A stretch of 64,000 nucleotides of DNA from Flavobacterium sp. 123 (GCF_003634825.1 NZ_RBXD01000001.1:1696501-1760500), one strand, 5' to 3'. Positions 16,923 to 27,441 are shown, counted from the first letter of the stretch. The notes: generated by a model from the letters alone, not told the origin. Program-made: numbers and translations.

Positions 16923-18146
16923 TTATGCAATAGCATTCGCAACAATAAATCCACTAGTCCAAGCATTTTGGAAATTAAATCCGCCAGTAATAGCATCGAT
17001 ATTCATAATTTCTCCAGCAAAATAAAGGTTTTCATGCAGCTTACTTTCCATAGTTTTGAAATTTATTTCCTTTAAATCAATTCCGCCTGCGGTTACAAAT
17101 TCTTCTTTGAAGGTACTTTTTCCGTTGACCTGAAAAGTGCCGTTTGTCAATTGATTGGCTAGATTTTGCAATTGAATTTTAGATAAATCTGCCCATTTGG
17201 TTTCAGCTTCAATTCCAGAGGCAAGCACCAAACTTTCCCACAAACGATTTGGAAAGTCAAAGGGAGACTTTTTAGAAACTGCTTTTTTAGCATGTTCCAG
17301 TTTTAAGTCTTTTAATAATTTTTCGGCATCTTCTTTATCAAGATCATTCAGCCAATTCACATAAATAGTAAACTGATAATTTTTGTCGTGCAAAATGCGA
17401 GCGCCCCAGGCTGATAATTTCAAAATTGCCGGTCCACTCATTCCCCAATGTGTAATTAATAAAGGACCAGTTGAACTGAGTTTGGTATCTTTTACTTTTA
17501 CGGCTACTTGTGCTGCAACTCCTGGTAATTCTTTTATTCGGGAATCTTTGATGTTAAAGGTAAATAGGGAAGGGACAGGCGTTACGATGGCGTGTCCAAA
17601 AGTTTGTAACATTTCCCAAATTTTCGGATTACTTCCAGTCGCTAGAATTAATTTTTCGGCTACATAATTGTTGTTTTGGGTTTCAATTTTCCAGAAATTT
17701 TCTCCCGAAACTTCTGGATTGAAAATGGATTGTACACTTTGTCCCGTTAGGATTTCGATTCCTAGTTTGTGACTTGCTTGCAAAAAGCAATCAATAATAG
17801 TTTGTGATGAATTCGATTCTGGAAACATGCGTCCGTCTTCTTCAATCTTCAATGCAACGCCATGGTTGCTGAACCATTCAATTGTATCGCCAGAGCAAAA
17901 TTGATGAAAAGGACCACGCAATTCTTTTTCCCCACGAGGATAAAATTTAACCAATTCGTTGGGTTCAAAACAAGCATGAGTTACATTACAACGACCACCG
18001 CCTGAAACACGAACTTTGCTCAATACTTCTGCACCGCGTTCTAAAATAGCTACTTTTAATTTTGGATTTTTCTCCACAATATTAATTGCTGTAAAAAATC
18101 CTGCAGCACCTCCGCCAACTATTATAATGTCAAAATTCTGGTTCAT
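16923..18146 (-). CDS. BaiN/HI0933-family FAD-dependent oxidoreductase
   Basis: The 407-residue flavoprotein begins with a dinucleotide-binding motif (DIIIVGGGAAGFFTAI, 6-21) and has KVRVSGGGRCNVTH, which marks the HI0933/YhiN/BaiN family. It ends with the second FAD contact YFAGEIMNIDAITGGFNFQNAW. Family members are annotated as NAD(P)/FAD-dependent oxidoreductases; the physiological substrate is generally unknown. Its start overlaps the stop of the upstream GDPD gene by 4 bases, so the two are translationally coupled. The tail-to-tail tspO stop is 2 bases away, with no room for a separate terminator. Confidence 0.88.
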   Translation of the reverse strand: MNQNFDIIIVGGGAAGFFTAINIVEKNPKLKVAILERGAEVLSKVRVSGGGRCNVTHACFEPNELVKFYPRGEKELRGPFHQFCSGDTIEWFSNHGVALKIEEDGRMFPESNSSQTIIDCFLQASHKLGIEILTGQSVQSIFNPEVSGENFWKIETQNNNYVAEKLILATGSNPKIWEMLQTFGHAIVTPVPSLFTFNIKDSRIKELPGVAAQVAVKVKDTKLSSTGPLLITHWGMSGPAILKLSAWGARILHDKNYQFTIYVNWLNDLDKEDAEKLLKDLKLEHAKKAVSKKSPFDFPNRLWESLVLASGIEAETKWADLSKIQLQNLANQLTNGTFQVNGKSTFKEEFVTAGGIDLKEINFKTMESKLHENLYFAGEIMNIDAITGGFNFQNAWTSGFIVANAIA

Positions 18147-18847
18147 ATTCTATCAGGGAAATCTGTTATGATTGCGTTTACGTTGAATGATTTTATTTTC
18201 TGGATAGCTGCTGTTTCGTTTATTGTCCAAGGAATAACGTGTAATCCGAGTGCTTGTATTTGAGCAGAATTCTCTTTGGTTAACAAATGAAAATCAGGAT
18301 GAATAGCTGTTGCTTTTACCAATATGGCGAAAGAAATAGCCAGTTCTAAATTTTTTTCTGTCAAAACTCCAATCGGGATATTTTGATTCAAAAGCCGAAT
18401 TTCTTCTAAAGCATTCCAATCAAAACTGGAAATTAAAAAATCAGTATAGTTCCAATTTTGTTCTAAAATATAGTTCTCAATTAGGTGAACAACCGGTTTT
18501 GCAGTCTGGTTTCCTTTGAGTTCAATATTGATAAAACAGCGTTTGTTAACTAGATCAAAAACTTCTTTCAGCGTTGGAATTTCATATTCTTTTTCTATTC
18601 GGACTGTTTTTAATTCGTGTAAAGATAAGGCATTTACTAAGCCTTTTCCATCGGTGGTTCGGTCTATTGTTTCGTCATGAATAACAATAATTTCACCATC
18701 TGAAGTTAAATGCACATCAAGTTCTATCCCGTCAACACCCATTTCTATTGCTTTTTGAAACGAAATTAAGGTGTTTTCAGGAGCATAGCCTTTGGCGCCA
18801 CGATGTCCAATTTTGAGCATTTTTCTTTTTTTGGTAAAGATAATCAT
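18143..18847 (-). CDS. Glycerophosphodiester phosphodiesterase
   Basis: The 234-residue TIM-barrel enzyme has the GDPD hallmark HRGAKGYAPENT (His15-Arg16, then Glu and Asn) and GVDGIELDVHLTSDG, followed by VIHDETIDRTTDGKG with the second catalytic His. It hydrolyses glycerophosphodiesters to glycerol 3-phosphate and an alcohol. No signal peptide is visible, so it is probably cytoplasmic. Met10 (MLKIGHRGAKG) is a good alternative start and would give a more usual N-terminus. It overlaps the following flavoprotein gene by 4 bases. Confidence 0.9.
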   Translation of the reverse strand: MIIFTKKRKMLKIGHRGAKGYAPENTLISFQKAIEMGVDGIELDVHLTSDGEIIVIHDETIDRTTDGKGLVNALSLHELKTVRIEKEYEIPTLKEVFDLVNKRCFINIELKGNQTAKPVVHLIENYILEQNWNYTDFLISSFDWNALEEIRLLNQNIPIGVLTEKNLELAISFAILVKATAIHPDFHLLTKENSAQIQALGLHVIPWTINETAAIQKIKSFNVNAIITDFPDRI

Positions 18848-18850
18848 AAA

Positions 18851-18878
18851 AAAAATGCCTTTATTTCTAAAGGCATTT
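18851..18878 (-). terminator. Terminator after the GH13 lipoprotein gene
   Basis: A 10-bp perfect stem (18853-18862 with 18869-18878) has a 6-base loop and a T-run on the - strand. It closes the maltodextrin transcript just before the GDPD gene. Confidence 0.75.
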
Positions 18879-18898
18879 AGATCAAAAATATTTTTTAT

Positions 18899-20563
18899 TT
18901 AGTTCTTTAATTCTAATAAGACGAAAGTAAATTCAGAATCAACAGTAACTTTTCCATTGGTAACAACTACTTCTTTTCCAGAATAGGTGTCCCTTAGTTT
19001 TGTTCCATTGCTGAAAATAGAATCTACAGCAAGTTCTTTTTTACCTGTTGGCAAATCCAACCCAATGATTACTTTATCAATAAAACCATTTTTTGAATAG
19101 CTTCTGCTGAAGGTATAAGGTTGATTAGAGATTTCGCTATGAAAACCAGCTCCAATAGCGGGATGGTTTCTTCTGAATTGCCCTAATTTTTGCCAATGCA
19201 ATAGTATTTTTTGTGTTTCTGGATTTGATTTAATAGCATCCCAGTTCATAAATGAACGTAAAGTAGCATCGCCTTGAGTTCCTTCAATGACTAAAGAACG
19301 CGCAGATTCATCACCATAATATACTTGAGAAATTCCTGGCGAAAGCAATAATTTCGTTCCGCTTTCAATGCTTTTAACACGTTTTGCATCAAAAGGTCCT
19401 CCATCATCATGAGAAGATAAATAGTTCAAAACACTAAATCCTTTTAATTCATTATTCAGTTTTGAAGAATATTTAGAGAAAATGGATTCGTAATCTTTTT
19501 GAGCATCCCATTTAAATTCAAAATTGATCATGTTATTGAATCCGTTCTCATAATAGTTTACTTTTCTGTCTCCAAAATCAAACCATTGTCCGGTACTAAT
19601 ACCATAATTATAAACTTCGGCAATAGTGTAAAAAGGATTATTGTCTAATACTTTAGATGGATTGTTCTTTTTCCAAGTTGCAAAAGCATAATCGCATTGT
19701 GTTTTAAAATCACCCCAAACACCTTCTTCCGTATGTTTTACTGTATCTGCTCTATAGCCATCAATTCCAAATTCGCTAATGTAATCTGTTAACCATTTTA
19801 TGATGTAGTATTTAGGTGTTCTTGGGTAAGCTGTTCTTTTGAAAAAAGCGTCTAATGATGCCATTTCAGAATCATATCGGCCTTCTGATTTCCATTTTTC
19901 AGCTAAAAAAGTTGGAATTTCAACTTCCTGAGTGCTTTCTGTTTTTATATCTGGAAGGTTTTTTACCAAAGTACAAATCGTGGTATTTTCGAAATTATTG
20001 TAAGTGCAAGTAGGTCCAGTTCGAACCCAATCATTTGGCCAAACAGTATCCATTTCAGTAACCGGTCCTGTGTGATTGATGACACCGTCAAGCATGATTC
20101 TGATTCCTTTTGCATGCGCTTTTTCAACTAATTCAGCCAAATCTTTTTTAGTTCCAAAATTAGGATCTAAAGCAGACCAATCTCTAGCCCAATAGCCGTG
20201 AAAACCATAACTTAAACCAGTTCCTTCATCAACACCATCGTGAATTTGTTCCACAATTGGCGTAAGCCAAATTACATTGATTCCTAATTGCTCAAAATAA
20301 CCATCATCGATTTTTTGAATGATTCCTTTGATGTCTCCTCCTTCAAAACCACGAAGTTTTCCCGTTGTTTTGTTTCTATTAAAATTAATGTCTTTAGAAG
20401 GATCTCCATTGTTAAAGCGATCCGTCATCAAGAAATATAAATTTGCTCCTTCCCATATAAAAGGGGCTTTATTCGTTTCTTTCATACTTATATTTTTAGT
20501 TGATGAACAACTGGATAATACTATTGATAGTGAAATCAATGTGTAAAGAAGGTTTTTTCTCAT
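18899..20563 (-). CDS. GH13 alpha-amylase-family lipoprotein
   Basis: The 554-residue product is a lipoprotein (Cys19 in VLSSC). It has all GH13 motifs: region I DGVINH (159-164), region II GYRADTVKH (269-277) with nucleophile Asp273, region III with acid/base Glu316 (FYTIAEV) and region IV SSHDD (383-387). It should cleave alpha-1,4-glucan bonds at the cell surface or in the periplasm. It is the last gene of the - strand maltodextrin set, 10 bases after the GH31 gene. Its localisation and single catalytic module are SusG-like, but the separate T9SS amylase at 36651 may take that surface role. Confidence 0.9.
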   Translation of the reverse strand: MRKNLLYTLISLSIVLSSCSSTKNISMKETNKAPFIWEGANLYFLMTDRFNNGDPSKDINFNRNKTTGKLRGFEGGDIKGIIQKIDDGYFEQLGINVIWLTPIVEQIHDGVDEGTGLSYGFHGYWARDWSALDPNFGTKKDLAELVEKAHAKGIRIMLDGVINHTGPVTEMDTVWPNDWVRTGPTCTYNNFENTTICTLVKNLPDIKTESTQEVEIPTFLAEKWKSEGRYDSEMASLDAFFKRTAYPRTPKYYIIKWLTDYISEFGIDGYRADTVKHTEEGVWGDFKTQCDYAFATWKKNNPSKVLDNNPFYTIAEVYNYGISTGQWFDFGDRKVNYYENGFNNMINFEFKWDAQKDYESIFSKYSSKLNNELKGFSVLNYLSSHDDGGPFDAKRVKSIESGTKLLLSPGISQVYYGDESARSLVIEGTQGDATLRSFMNWDAIKSNPETQKILLHWQKLGQFRRNHPAIGAGFHSEISNQPYTFSRSYSKNGFIDKVIIGLDLPTGKKELAVDSIFSNGTKLRDTYSGKEVVVTNGKVTVDSEFTFVLLELKN

Positions 20564-20573
20564 CGCGGTTCTG

Positions 20574-22946
20574 TTAATTATAATTGATTAGTATTGTATT
20601 CGTCTGGCCTTTTTTTGAAAGCACAGGGAATGCTATTGTTTTGTCAGTAATTGTATAGGCTATATTTTGGCCGTTACTACTTATGTTTTTTATTTTTTTA
20701 TTCAAATTGTGAACTATAAAATTAATCTTTTTATCAGTTGATAGAAAGGATTTACCCGTTACTGTTTGAATAGTTAAAGTAAGTGTTTTTTCATTTGAAT
20801 TGCTTGAGAATTTCAACAACTCAGATTCTCCTTTTTCAAATGCATTAGGAATTGTTCCATTATCGTTGTATAATTTTCCTTCACTTTTGGCTGTTTTTTC
20901 GTCATTGTAAAAATGCAAGTCAAAATTATCCAGACTGTATTTTGATGTGTTTTGTATGGTTTTTATCATTGGAATAAAGGCACCACCACGAACAAAAACG
21001 GGTATATGATCTTCGACAATAGCGATATTTGAAGTTGTTCCAGCTTCTTGTTTTTGATCAGTATAGAAATCAAACCAATTGTTGTTTTTTGGAAAATAAA
21101 CAGGAATTTCTTTTAATCCAGGTTTTGTAATTGGAGTTATTAGGAAATCATTTCCCCACAAATACGTTTCACATACGGTTTGTAAGGCTTGATTTGTAGG
21201 TTCTTCAAATAGTAAAGGACGCATTAAAGGAGTTCCTTTTTGGTTGTTTTCAAAGGCCAATGTATAGTTGTAAGGCAACATTTGGTAACGCAATTCTATT
21301 TGTTTTTTCGCTTTTGCTTTTGTCTCAATATCTTTATAAACAGGCTCTGAAGCAACAGATTCGTCTGCGTGTGGGCGAAAAACAGGTTGGAAAACACCAT
21401 ATTGCAACCAACGAATATAAAGTTCATTGTCAAAATAATCACCGGCAAAACCGCCTAAATCAGAGTGCATATATCCAATTCCTTGCATTCCCATTTGTAA
21501 CGCAATTTCGGTTTGCGATTGTAAGCCTTCCCAAGAACGGCTGATATCCCCTGACCAAGGAATAATTCCATACTGTTGAGAACCTGAATATCCAGAACGC
21601 ATCAGGATAAAAGGGCGTTGATTTGGGAAATCTTTTTGGTATCCATTGGCTACTAATTTTGCCCAATTGTGTCCATAAATATTGTGAACTTCATCCGCTT
21701 TGCCTTTTGCAGTTATTGCTTCAGAAGGAAATGCTTCGGGCTCGCCTAAATCGCCCCAAAGACCACCAACTCCTTGATTGATTAAGTTTTTATAAATGTT
21801 CCAAAACCATTGTTTGCCTTCTGGTTTAAAAACATCTATAATTCCGGTATTTCCAAAATAGAAATCATATATAAAAGGCGCTCCATCTTTATTGACTGCC
21901 AAAACTTTTTTGTCAACAGCTTCTTTCCATTTACTTGAAGTTGTCAAAACGAAAGGTTCGGTTATCAAAACTGTTTTGATGTTTTTTGCATTCAAATCAG
22001 CAATCATTTTAGTTGGATCTGGGAAGTTGTCTTTGTCCCAATCTAAATTTCCTAATGTTCCTTGAATTGTTTTTCCAAACCAATATAAATCTATAATTAT
22101 AGCATCAACAGGAATGCTATCATTTTGAAATTTTTGAATGGTTTTTCCAACTTCAGCTTGGTTGTGGTAACCAAATTTACTCGAGAAATTTCCAAAAGTC
22201 CATCGAGCGGGTAGTGGTTGTTTTCCAGTTAAATCGGTATAATTTGCAATTATGTCTGTCCAAGAATCTCCCGCTATTACTTGGTAGGTTTTGCGACCAG
22301 AAATGGTTTCGTAGGTTATTGTATTGTTCTTTTTGCTGTCTAAATCTAAGTAACCAATGGCAGGATTGTCAAAATGAATAGCATATATTTTTGAAGACAT
22401 AACCATAGGAATGCAAAAATTTAATAATTCGGCTCTGTTTGAATATCCATATTGCGCACGATTATACAATTGCAAACGGTTGCCACGGCGATTCATTCCT
22501 AATACTCTTGATCCGCCACCATAAAGTGCTTCGGAATCATTTATATTGAAGTCTAAAGTCTCCATATTATCCGCCTTTGTGTATCCGTTTTTCTCTGAAA
22601 ACAACTCTTTGTTTTTATAAGAATAGGATATTTTAAAAGGCGATTTTTCTATTGAAACAGTTATGCCTTTTGTTGTAAAAATCAAAAAATCTTTAGTGTC
22701 TTTTACTTTTGAATCTTTCGCTTTTGGAGTCAAAACAACCGCATGCGATTCGGGCTTGAAAGTTTCTCCTTTTGGAACAAAAGAAGTTTCAACTATTTTG
22801 TCAGAATACGGTTTTATCAAATAAACACCATCAGAGGTTTTTACTTCTAAAGTGCCGTTTGTTAATTTATGGCTTTTGTATTTCCTGTTTGCATTTTGCG
22901 CAAAGCAAAAAGTAGAAAGCAATACTATCAAGGTGAATTTTTTCAT
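20574..22946 (-). CDS. GH31 alpha-glucosidase
   Basis: The 790-residue exported enzyme has a signal peptide ending near FCFAQ (residue 17). It has the GH31 layout: an N-terminal sandwich with ALYGGGSRVLGMNRRG (140-154), the barrel with nucleophile Asp399 in GLWGDLGEPE, and Asp467 of PWSGDISRSWEG as acid/base. A C-terminal beta-domain (about 670-790) follows. It probably releases glucose from maltooligosaccharides in the periplasm, the role SusB (GH97) has in Bacteroides thetaiotaomicron. The gene is 14 bases downstream of the susA-like gene and 10 bases upstream of another GH13 gene, so they share a transcript. No defect is seen. Confidence 0.93.
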   Translation of the reverse strand: MKKFTLIVLLSTFCFAQNANRKYKSHKLTNGTLEVKTSDGVYLIKPYSDKIVETSFVPKGETFKPESHAVVLTPKAKDSKVKDTKDFLIFTTKGITVSIEKSPFKISYSYKNKELFSEKNGYTKADNMETLDFNINDSEALYGGGSRVLGMNRRGNRLQLYNRAQYGYSNRAELLNFCIPMVMSSKIYAIHFDNPAIGYLDLDSKKNNTITYETISGRKTYQVIAGDSWTDIIANYTDLTGKQPLPARWTFGNFSSKFGYHNQAEVGKTIQKFQNDSIPVDAIIIDLYWFGKTIQGTLGNLDWDKDNFPDPTKMIADLNAKNIKTVLITEPFVLTTSSKWKEAVDKKVLAVNKDGAPFIYDFYFGNTGIIDVFKPEGKQWFWNIYKNLINQGVGGLWGDLGEPEAFPSEAITAKGKADEVHNIYGHNWAKLVANGYQKDFPNQRPFILMRSGYSGSQQYGIIPWSGDISRSWEGLQSQTEIALQMGMQGIGYMHSDLGGFAGDYFDNELYIRWLQYGVFQPVFRPHADESVASEPVYKDIETKAKAKKQIELRYQMLPYNYTLAFENNQKGTPLMRPLLFEEPTNQALQTVCETYLWGNDFLITPITKPGLKEIPVYFPKNNNWFDFYTDQKQEAGTTSNIAIVEDHIPVFVRGGAFIPMIKTIQNTSKYSLDNFDLHFYNDEKTAKSEGKLYNDNGTIPNAFEKGESELLKFSSNSNEKTLTLTIQTVTGKSFLSTDKKINFIVHNLNKKIKNISSNGQNIAYTITDKTIAFPVLSKKGQTNTILINYN

Positions 22947-22960
22947 AGTATATTTTTAAA

Positions 22961-24844
22961 TTAGTTCAATTCTAAAATATAAGCGGATTGACTATCAATA
23001 GTGATGTTGTCTTTTAAATCAATAGTTTTTTGAGTTAAAACCTCTTTACCCGTAGTGTAATTTTGAATGTTTTCTTGGAAACGATTCGTTTTTATGGTTT
23101 GAGTTTTATCACTGTTGTTGATGATAACCATCACTGTTTTTGTGTCCGTATATCTAAAATAAACATAAACATTGTCCTCCGGAATGTACTGTGTTGTTTT
23201 TCCAAAGTGTACAGCATCATTTGTTTTTCTCCATTGAAACAATTTTGAAGAAAAATCAAAAAATTGTTCTTGTTCAGCTGTTCTTCCGGTTTTAGTGAAG
23301 GCATTGTTTGTATCACCTTCCCAGCCTCCAGGAAAATCTAATCGAATGGCAGGATCACCTTCGTTTTTATTTCCAGCCATACTGATTTCTGAGCCATAAT
23401 AGATTTGTGGAATTCCTCTAATGGTAGCAATCAGTGTCATTGCCATTTGGTATTTTTTAAAATCTTTTTGGTAGATTTCATTGAAACGATTGGTATCATG
23501 ATTTTCTACAAAAGTCATGATGCTGTTTATATTTGGATATAGAAAATCATTAGCTAAATTCTCGTATATTTTGATTAAACCTTTATCCCAAGTCGCTTGA
23601 TTTTCATTAAATACAGTCGCGGTAGATTCCATCAAGGTAAAGTCCATTACACTTGGTAAATAAGAATTGTAGTTTTGAATGGCCGCAATTTTGCTGTCTT
23701 TTTGCCAATAAGCCATTTGTGCTTGATCGTGCATCCAAACTTCCCCTACAATGTTGAAATTTGGGTATTCGTCAGTGATGGCTTTGGTCCATTCAGCAAT
23801 TCCTTTTTTATCATTGTAGGAATAGGTGTCTACTCTGAAACCATCTAAATCAGCATATTCTATCCACCAAATTGCGTTTTGAGTTAAGTATTTTAGCAAC
23901 AAAGGATTTGATTGATTTAAGTCTGGCATTGATTTTACAAACCATCCATCCATACACATTTTGGTATCAATTTTTGACGCATTAGGGTCAAATTGCGTAG
24001 TCATGTGGTAATTAGTCTGTGCGTAACCTGGAAATTGATGCAACCACTCATAAGTTGGTAAATCATTCATCATCCAGTGTGCTGCTCCCCAATGATTTGT
24101 TACATAATCCATGATAAGTTTCATGTCTTTTTTATGCAATTCAGTAGATAATCTCAGATAATCTTCATTTGTTCCATAACGAGGATCGATTTTGTACACA
24201 TCTGATTGTCCGTACCCATGGTAGGAACCTCTACTGTCATTGTCTTCGCAAAGCGGTGTTGGCCAAAGTGCAGTTGCGCCTAATTCTTTGATGTAATCTA
24301 AATTTTTGATGATTCCTTCAATATCACCTCCGTGTCTAGATCCAGGATTCCTTCTATTTGCTTTTTCAACAACTGATTTTTCGCTGTCATTTTTAGGATT
24401 TCCGTTAGCAAAACGGTCAGGCATGATTAAATAAATCAAATCAGAAGCATCATAACTTTTGCGTTGAGCAGAATTTACTTTGCGTTTTTTCAAAGAATAT
24501 TTTTGGGTAAAAGCTACTTTTTTATTTTTCGAAAAAGAGAAAACAAAATCTTGAGCTTCATTGTTTTTTGTGTCAATTGTTACAAAAATATAATTAGGAT
24601 TTTCTGTCTTTTTTACTTCTTTGATCAGAATGTTATTTGAAACAGAAACATTGTTTTCTGCAATATTTTTTCCGTAAAATAAAATTTGCAGTTCGGGATT
24701 TTTCATTCCTGCATACCAAAATGGAGGTTCAACACGTTGAATTTGTGCGTTTGCATTTAAGGAGATTAGGAATAAGAATAAAAGAGTTATTTGGTTGAAA
24801 TTTATATTCAAAAAAGAGCGGAATGTATTTGGCTTCATGATCAA
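22961..24844 (-). CDS. susA: Neopullulanase/SusA-like GH13 enzyme with cyclomaltodextrinase N-domain
   Basis: The 627-residue protein has a signal peptide ending at NANAQ (residue 34). An N-terminal Ig-like domain (about 36-120, RVEPPFWYAGMKNPELQ) of the cyclomaltodextrinase type is followed by a GH13 barrel. Catalytic motifs: DYVTNHWG (246-253), GFRVDTYSY with nucleophile Asp339, VGEVW with Glu368, and ENHD at 447-450. It should trim imported maltooligosaccharides in the periplasm, as SusA does. Met3 (24838) is an alternative start. The long leader before the hydrophobic core is unusual but still a recognisable signal sequence. Confidence 0.9.
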   Translation of the reverse strand: MIMKPNTFRSFLNINFNQITLLFLFLISLNANAQIQRVEPPFWYAGMKNPELQILFYGKNIAENNVSVSNNILIKEVKKTENPNYIFVTIDTKNNEAQDFVFSFSKNKKVAFTQKYSLKKRKVNSAQRKSYDASDLIYLIMPDRFANGNPKNDSEKSVVEKANRRNPGSRHGGDIEGIIKNLDYIKELGATALWPTPLCEDNDSRGSYHGYGQSDVYKIDPRYGTNEDYLRLSTELHKKDMKLIMDYVTNHWGAAHWMMNDLPTYEWLHQFPGYAQTNYHMTTQFDPNASKIDTKMCMDGWFVKSMPDLNQSNPLLLKYLTQNAIWWIEYADLDGFRVDTYSYNDKKGIAEWTKAITDEYPNFNIVGEVWMHDQAQMAYWQKDSKIAAIQNYNSYLPSVMDFTLMESTATVFNENQATWDKGLIKIYENLANDFLYPNINSIMTFVENHDTNRFNEIYQKDFKKYQMAMTLIATIRGIPQIYYGSEISMAGNKNEGDPAIRLDFPGGWEGDTNNAFTKTGRTAEQEQFFDFSSKLFQWRKTNDAVHFGKTTQYIPEDNVYVYFRYTDTKTVMVIINNSDKTQTIKTNRFQENIQNYTTGKEVLTQKTIDLKDNITIDSQSAYILELN

Positions 24845-24962
24845 ATTATTTTTGTTTTACGTTGCTTGTTTACTTTTTTAAAAGATAAAAAAGATTCGAA
24901 AAATTAAACTCTTTGACAGTTGCCACAATCCAAGATTTTATTTTTTCGTACTGCTATCAATT

Positions 24963-24992
24963 AAACAATCCCAATAAAAATTGGGATTGTTT
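24963..24992 (-). terminator. Hairpin terminator or attenuator after the GH65 gene
   Basis: A 13-bp perfect stem (AAACAATCCCAAT at 24963-24975 with 24980-24992) with a 4-base loop lies between the GH65 stop and the susA-like gene. The - strand tail is TTTAATTG, so termination may be partial and could split the maltodextrin genes into two expression levels. Confidence 0.65.
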
Positions 24993-25054
24993 GGATTGCT
25001 TAGCGCCTTCAGGTTAATGATAGAATTTAACTACAAGTTCGTATCGATTACTTT

Positions 25055-27358
25055 TTAAACGGTAACTAAACTGTTTGGAGAAACAACAATTGTTTTTCCA
25101 TTATTGACAATAGATAATTCTGTATCACCATCGATAGAGAATGTTGTTTCTTTATGTGAAATTGAAACTTTTAGAATTTGATTTCTAAAGTTAATTTTGA
25201 AAGAATATCCATCCCATTCTTTTGGAATTTTTGGAGAGAAGTGCAATGTGTTTTCTTTTACACGCATACCTCCAAAACCTTCTACAATACTCATCCAAGT
25301 TCCTGCCATAGATGTAATATGACATCCTTCCTCAACCTCTTTGTTGTAATCATCTAAATCTAGACGAGAAGTTCTTAAATAGAAAGTATAAGCCATTTCC
25401 ATTTTGTCTAATAAAGCAGCTTGAATCGAGTGAACACATGGTGAAAGAGAACTTTCGTGAACAGTAAATGATTCGTAGAATTCAAAATTGTTTTTCAATT
25501 CTTCTTTCGAGAAATGATCTTCGAAGAAATAGAAGCATTGTAAAACATCTGCTTGTTTGATATATGGAGAACGTAAAATTCTGTCCCAAGACCATTTTTG
25601 ATTGATTGGTCTTTGGCTTTTATCTAAATCAGCAACTCTCACTAATTGCTTGTCTAAGAAACCATCTTGTTGTAAGTATACATTATGTTCTTCAGAATAT
25701 GGGAAGTACATATTGTCCGCTACTTTTTTCCAAGATTGTAATTCAGCATCTGAAATTTTTACTTTCTCCGTAATTCTTTTGTGGTCTGAAGGGTATTCAA
25801 GAGACACTTTTTGAATTTGTTCGTGCGTATAATCTAAACACCATTTAGCAATATAATTCGTGTAGAAATTATTGTTTACGTTGTTTTCATATTCATTAGG
25901 ACCTGTAACTCCAAGGATTACATATTTATCTAAATTAGTAGAAAAATTAGCTCTTTGGTGCCAGAAACGCGCAATACCAATAAGTACTTCTAATCCTTTT
26001 TCAGGGATATAGCTGTAATCACCAGTATAACGGAAGTAGTTATAGATGGCAAAAGCAATAGCACCATTTCTATGGATTTCTTCAAAAGTAATTTCCCATT
26101 CGTTATGGCATTCTTCTCCATTCATGGTTACCATTGGATACAAAGCAGCGCCATTTGTAAAGCCTAATTTAGCAGCATTTTCAATTGCTTTGTCCAACTG
26201 ATTGTAACGGTAAGTCAATAAATTTCGAGCTACTTGCTGATCTTTTGTTGCCATGTAAAATGGAATGCAATACGCTTCGGTATCCCAATAAGTAGATCCT
26301 CCGTATTTTTCTCCTGTGAAACCTTTTGGACCAATATTCAAACGAGAATCTTTACCAAGGTAGGTTTGATTTAATTGGAAAATATTGAAACGAATTCCTT
26401 GTTGTGCTTTTACATCACCATCAATAGTGATGTCTGACATTTCCCAGATTTTCGCCCAAGCTTCGATTTGCTCTTGTAATAATTGGTTGTATCCTTTTGA
26501 TAAAACAGATTGAATCAATTTTTCGGCAGCAGTTTGAGTATTTTCGTGGTTTAAAGAAACGGTATAACCACCAATTTTTTGAATACTTGATTTTGCGCCT
26601 TTAGCGATAATAGTTCCGTAAGAAAATTGAATTTTATCTGAAAATGCATCGATAGATGATGGAGAAATATTTGTGTTTTCGCCATTTGACCAAATGCTGT
26701 TGTGCATAAAAGTAGTCACCTTGAAATGCGTTTTGAACGTTTGTGCAGTTACAAAAGCTTCATTTCCTGATTTTTTTACATCCAAAGGTTCCCAGAATTT
26801 CTCTTCCCAGTTTGCATCTTCATTGGTTACACCTGCATCAATATAAGGCTTGTAAATTACTTTTACATCTTTGTTCAAAGGTGTAATTTCATAGTTGATG
26901 TAACCTACTTCGTCTAAGTTTAAGGAAAGAAAACGACGAATATTTACAGCGATTTCAGTTCCGTTTTTCAAAGTAGCTTCAAAAGAACGGTTGTACCATC
27001 CTTCTTTCATATTTAATTCACGACGGAAGTTTTTCACTTCAGTACATGCATTTAAATCTAGTTCTTCACCATTGATTTCAATGTCAATCCCAATCCAGTT
27101 TGGCGCATTCAATACTTTAGCAAAATACTCAGGATATCCATTTTTCCACCAGCCTACTTTTGTTTTATCAGGATAATAAATTCCTGCAATGTAGCTTCCT
27201 TGGAAAGTTTCTCCAGTATATTTTTCTTCAAAATTAGCTCTTTGTCCCATCGCACCGTTTCCGATACTGAAAAGACTTTCAGATGATTTTACGCTTTCTA
27301 CATCAAATCCCTCTTCTATAATTGACCAATTATCTGCTTTTATATAATCTTGATTCAT
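25055..27358 (-). CDS. GH65 maltose phosphorylase-type enzyme
   Basis: The 767-residue cytoplasmic protein (no signal peptide) has the GH65 architecture: an N-terminal beta-sandwich to about 270, a helical linker and an (alpha/alpha)6 barrel. The conserved catalytic stretch HNEWEITFEEIHRNGAI (418-434) carries the general-acid Glu, and a small C-terminal beta-sheet follows. Family members phosphorolyse maltose to beta-glucose 1-phosphate and glucose; some act on trehalose, kojibiose or nigerose. The neighbouring beta-phosphoglucomutase and maltose-type transporter favour maltose here. It lies 83 bases downstream of pgmB in the same orientation. Confidence 0.9.
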   Translation of the reverse strand: MNQDYIKADNWSIIEEGFDVESVKSSESLFSIGNGAMGQRANFEEKYTGETFQGSYIAGIYYPDKTKVGWWKNGYPEYFAKVLNAPNWIGIDIEINGEELDLNACTEVKNFRRELNMKEGWYNRSFEATLKNGTEIAVNIRRFLSLNLDEVGYINYEITPLNKDVKVIYKPYIDAGVTNEDANWEEKFWEPLDVKKSGNEAFVTAQTFKTHFKVTTFMHNSIWSNGENTNISPSSIDAFSDKIQFSYGTIIAKGAKSSIQKIGGYTVSLNHENTQTAAEKLIQSVLSKGYNQLLQEQIEAWAKIWEMSDITIDGDVKAQQGIRFNIFQLNQTYLGKDSRLNIGPKGFTGEKYGGSTYWDTEAYCIPFYMATKDQQVARNLLTYRYNQLDKAIENAAKLGFTNGAALYPMVTMNGEECHNEWEITFEEIHRNGAIAFAIYNYFRYTGDYSYIPEKGLEVLIGIARFWHQRANFSTNLDKYVILGVTGPNEYENNVNNNFYTNYIAKWCLDYTHEQIQKVSLEYPSDHKRITEKVKISDAELQSWKKVADNMYFPYSEEHNVYLQQDGFLDKQLVRVADLDKSQRPINQKWSWDRILRSPYIKQADVLQCFYFFEDHFSKEELKNNFEFYESFTVHESSLSPCVHSIQAALLDKMEMAYTFYLRTSRLDLDDYNKEVEEGCHITSMAGTWMSIVEGFGGMRVKENTLHFSPKIPKEWDGYSFKINFRNQILKVSISHKETTFSIDGDTELSIVNNGKTIVVSPNSLVTV

Positions 27359-27441
27359 TTTACTTTTGTTTAAAGTTTAAAAAGTTTTAAGATTGAAAAA
27401 ATTTCGTGCAGTTTTTCTAACCTCTTGCTTCTTGTTTCTTT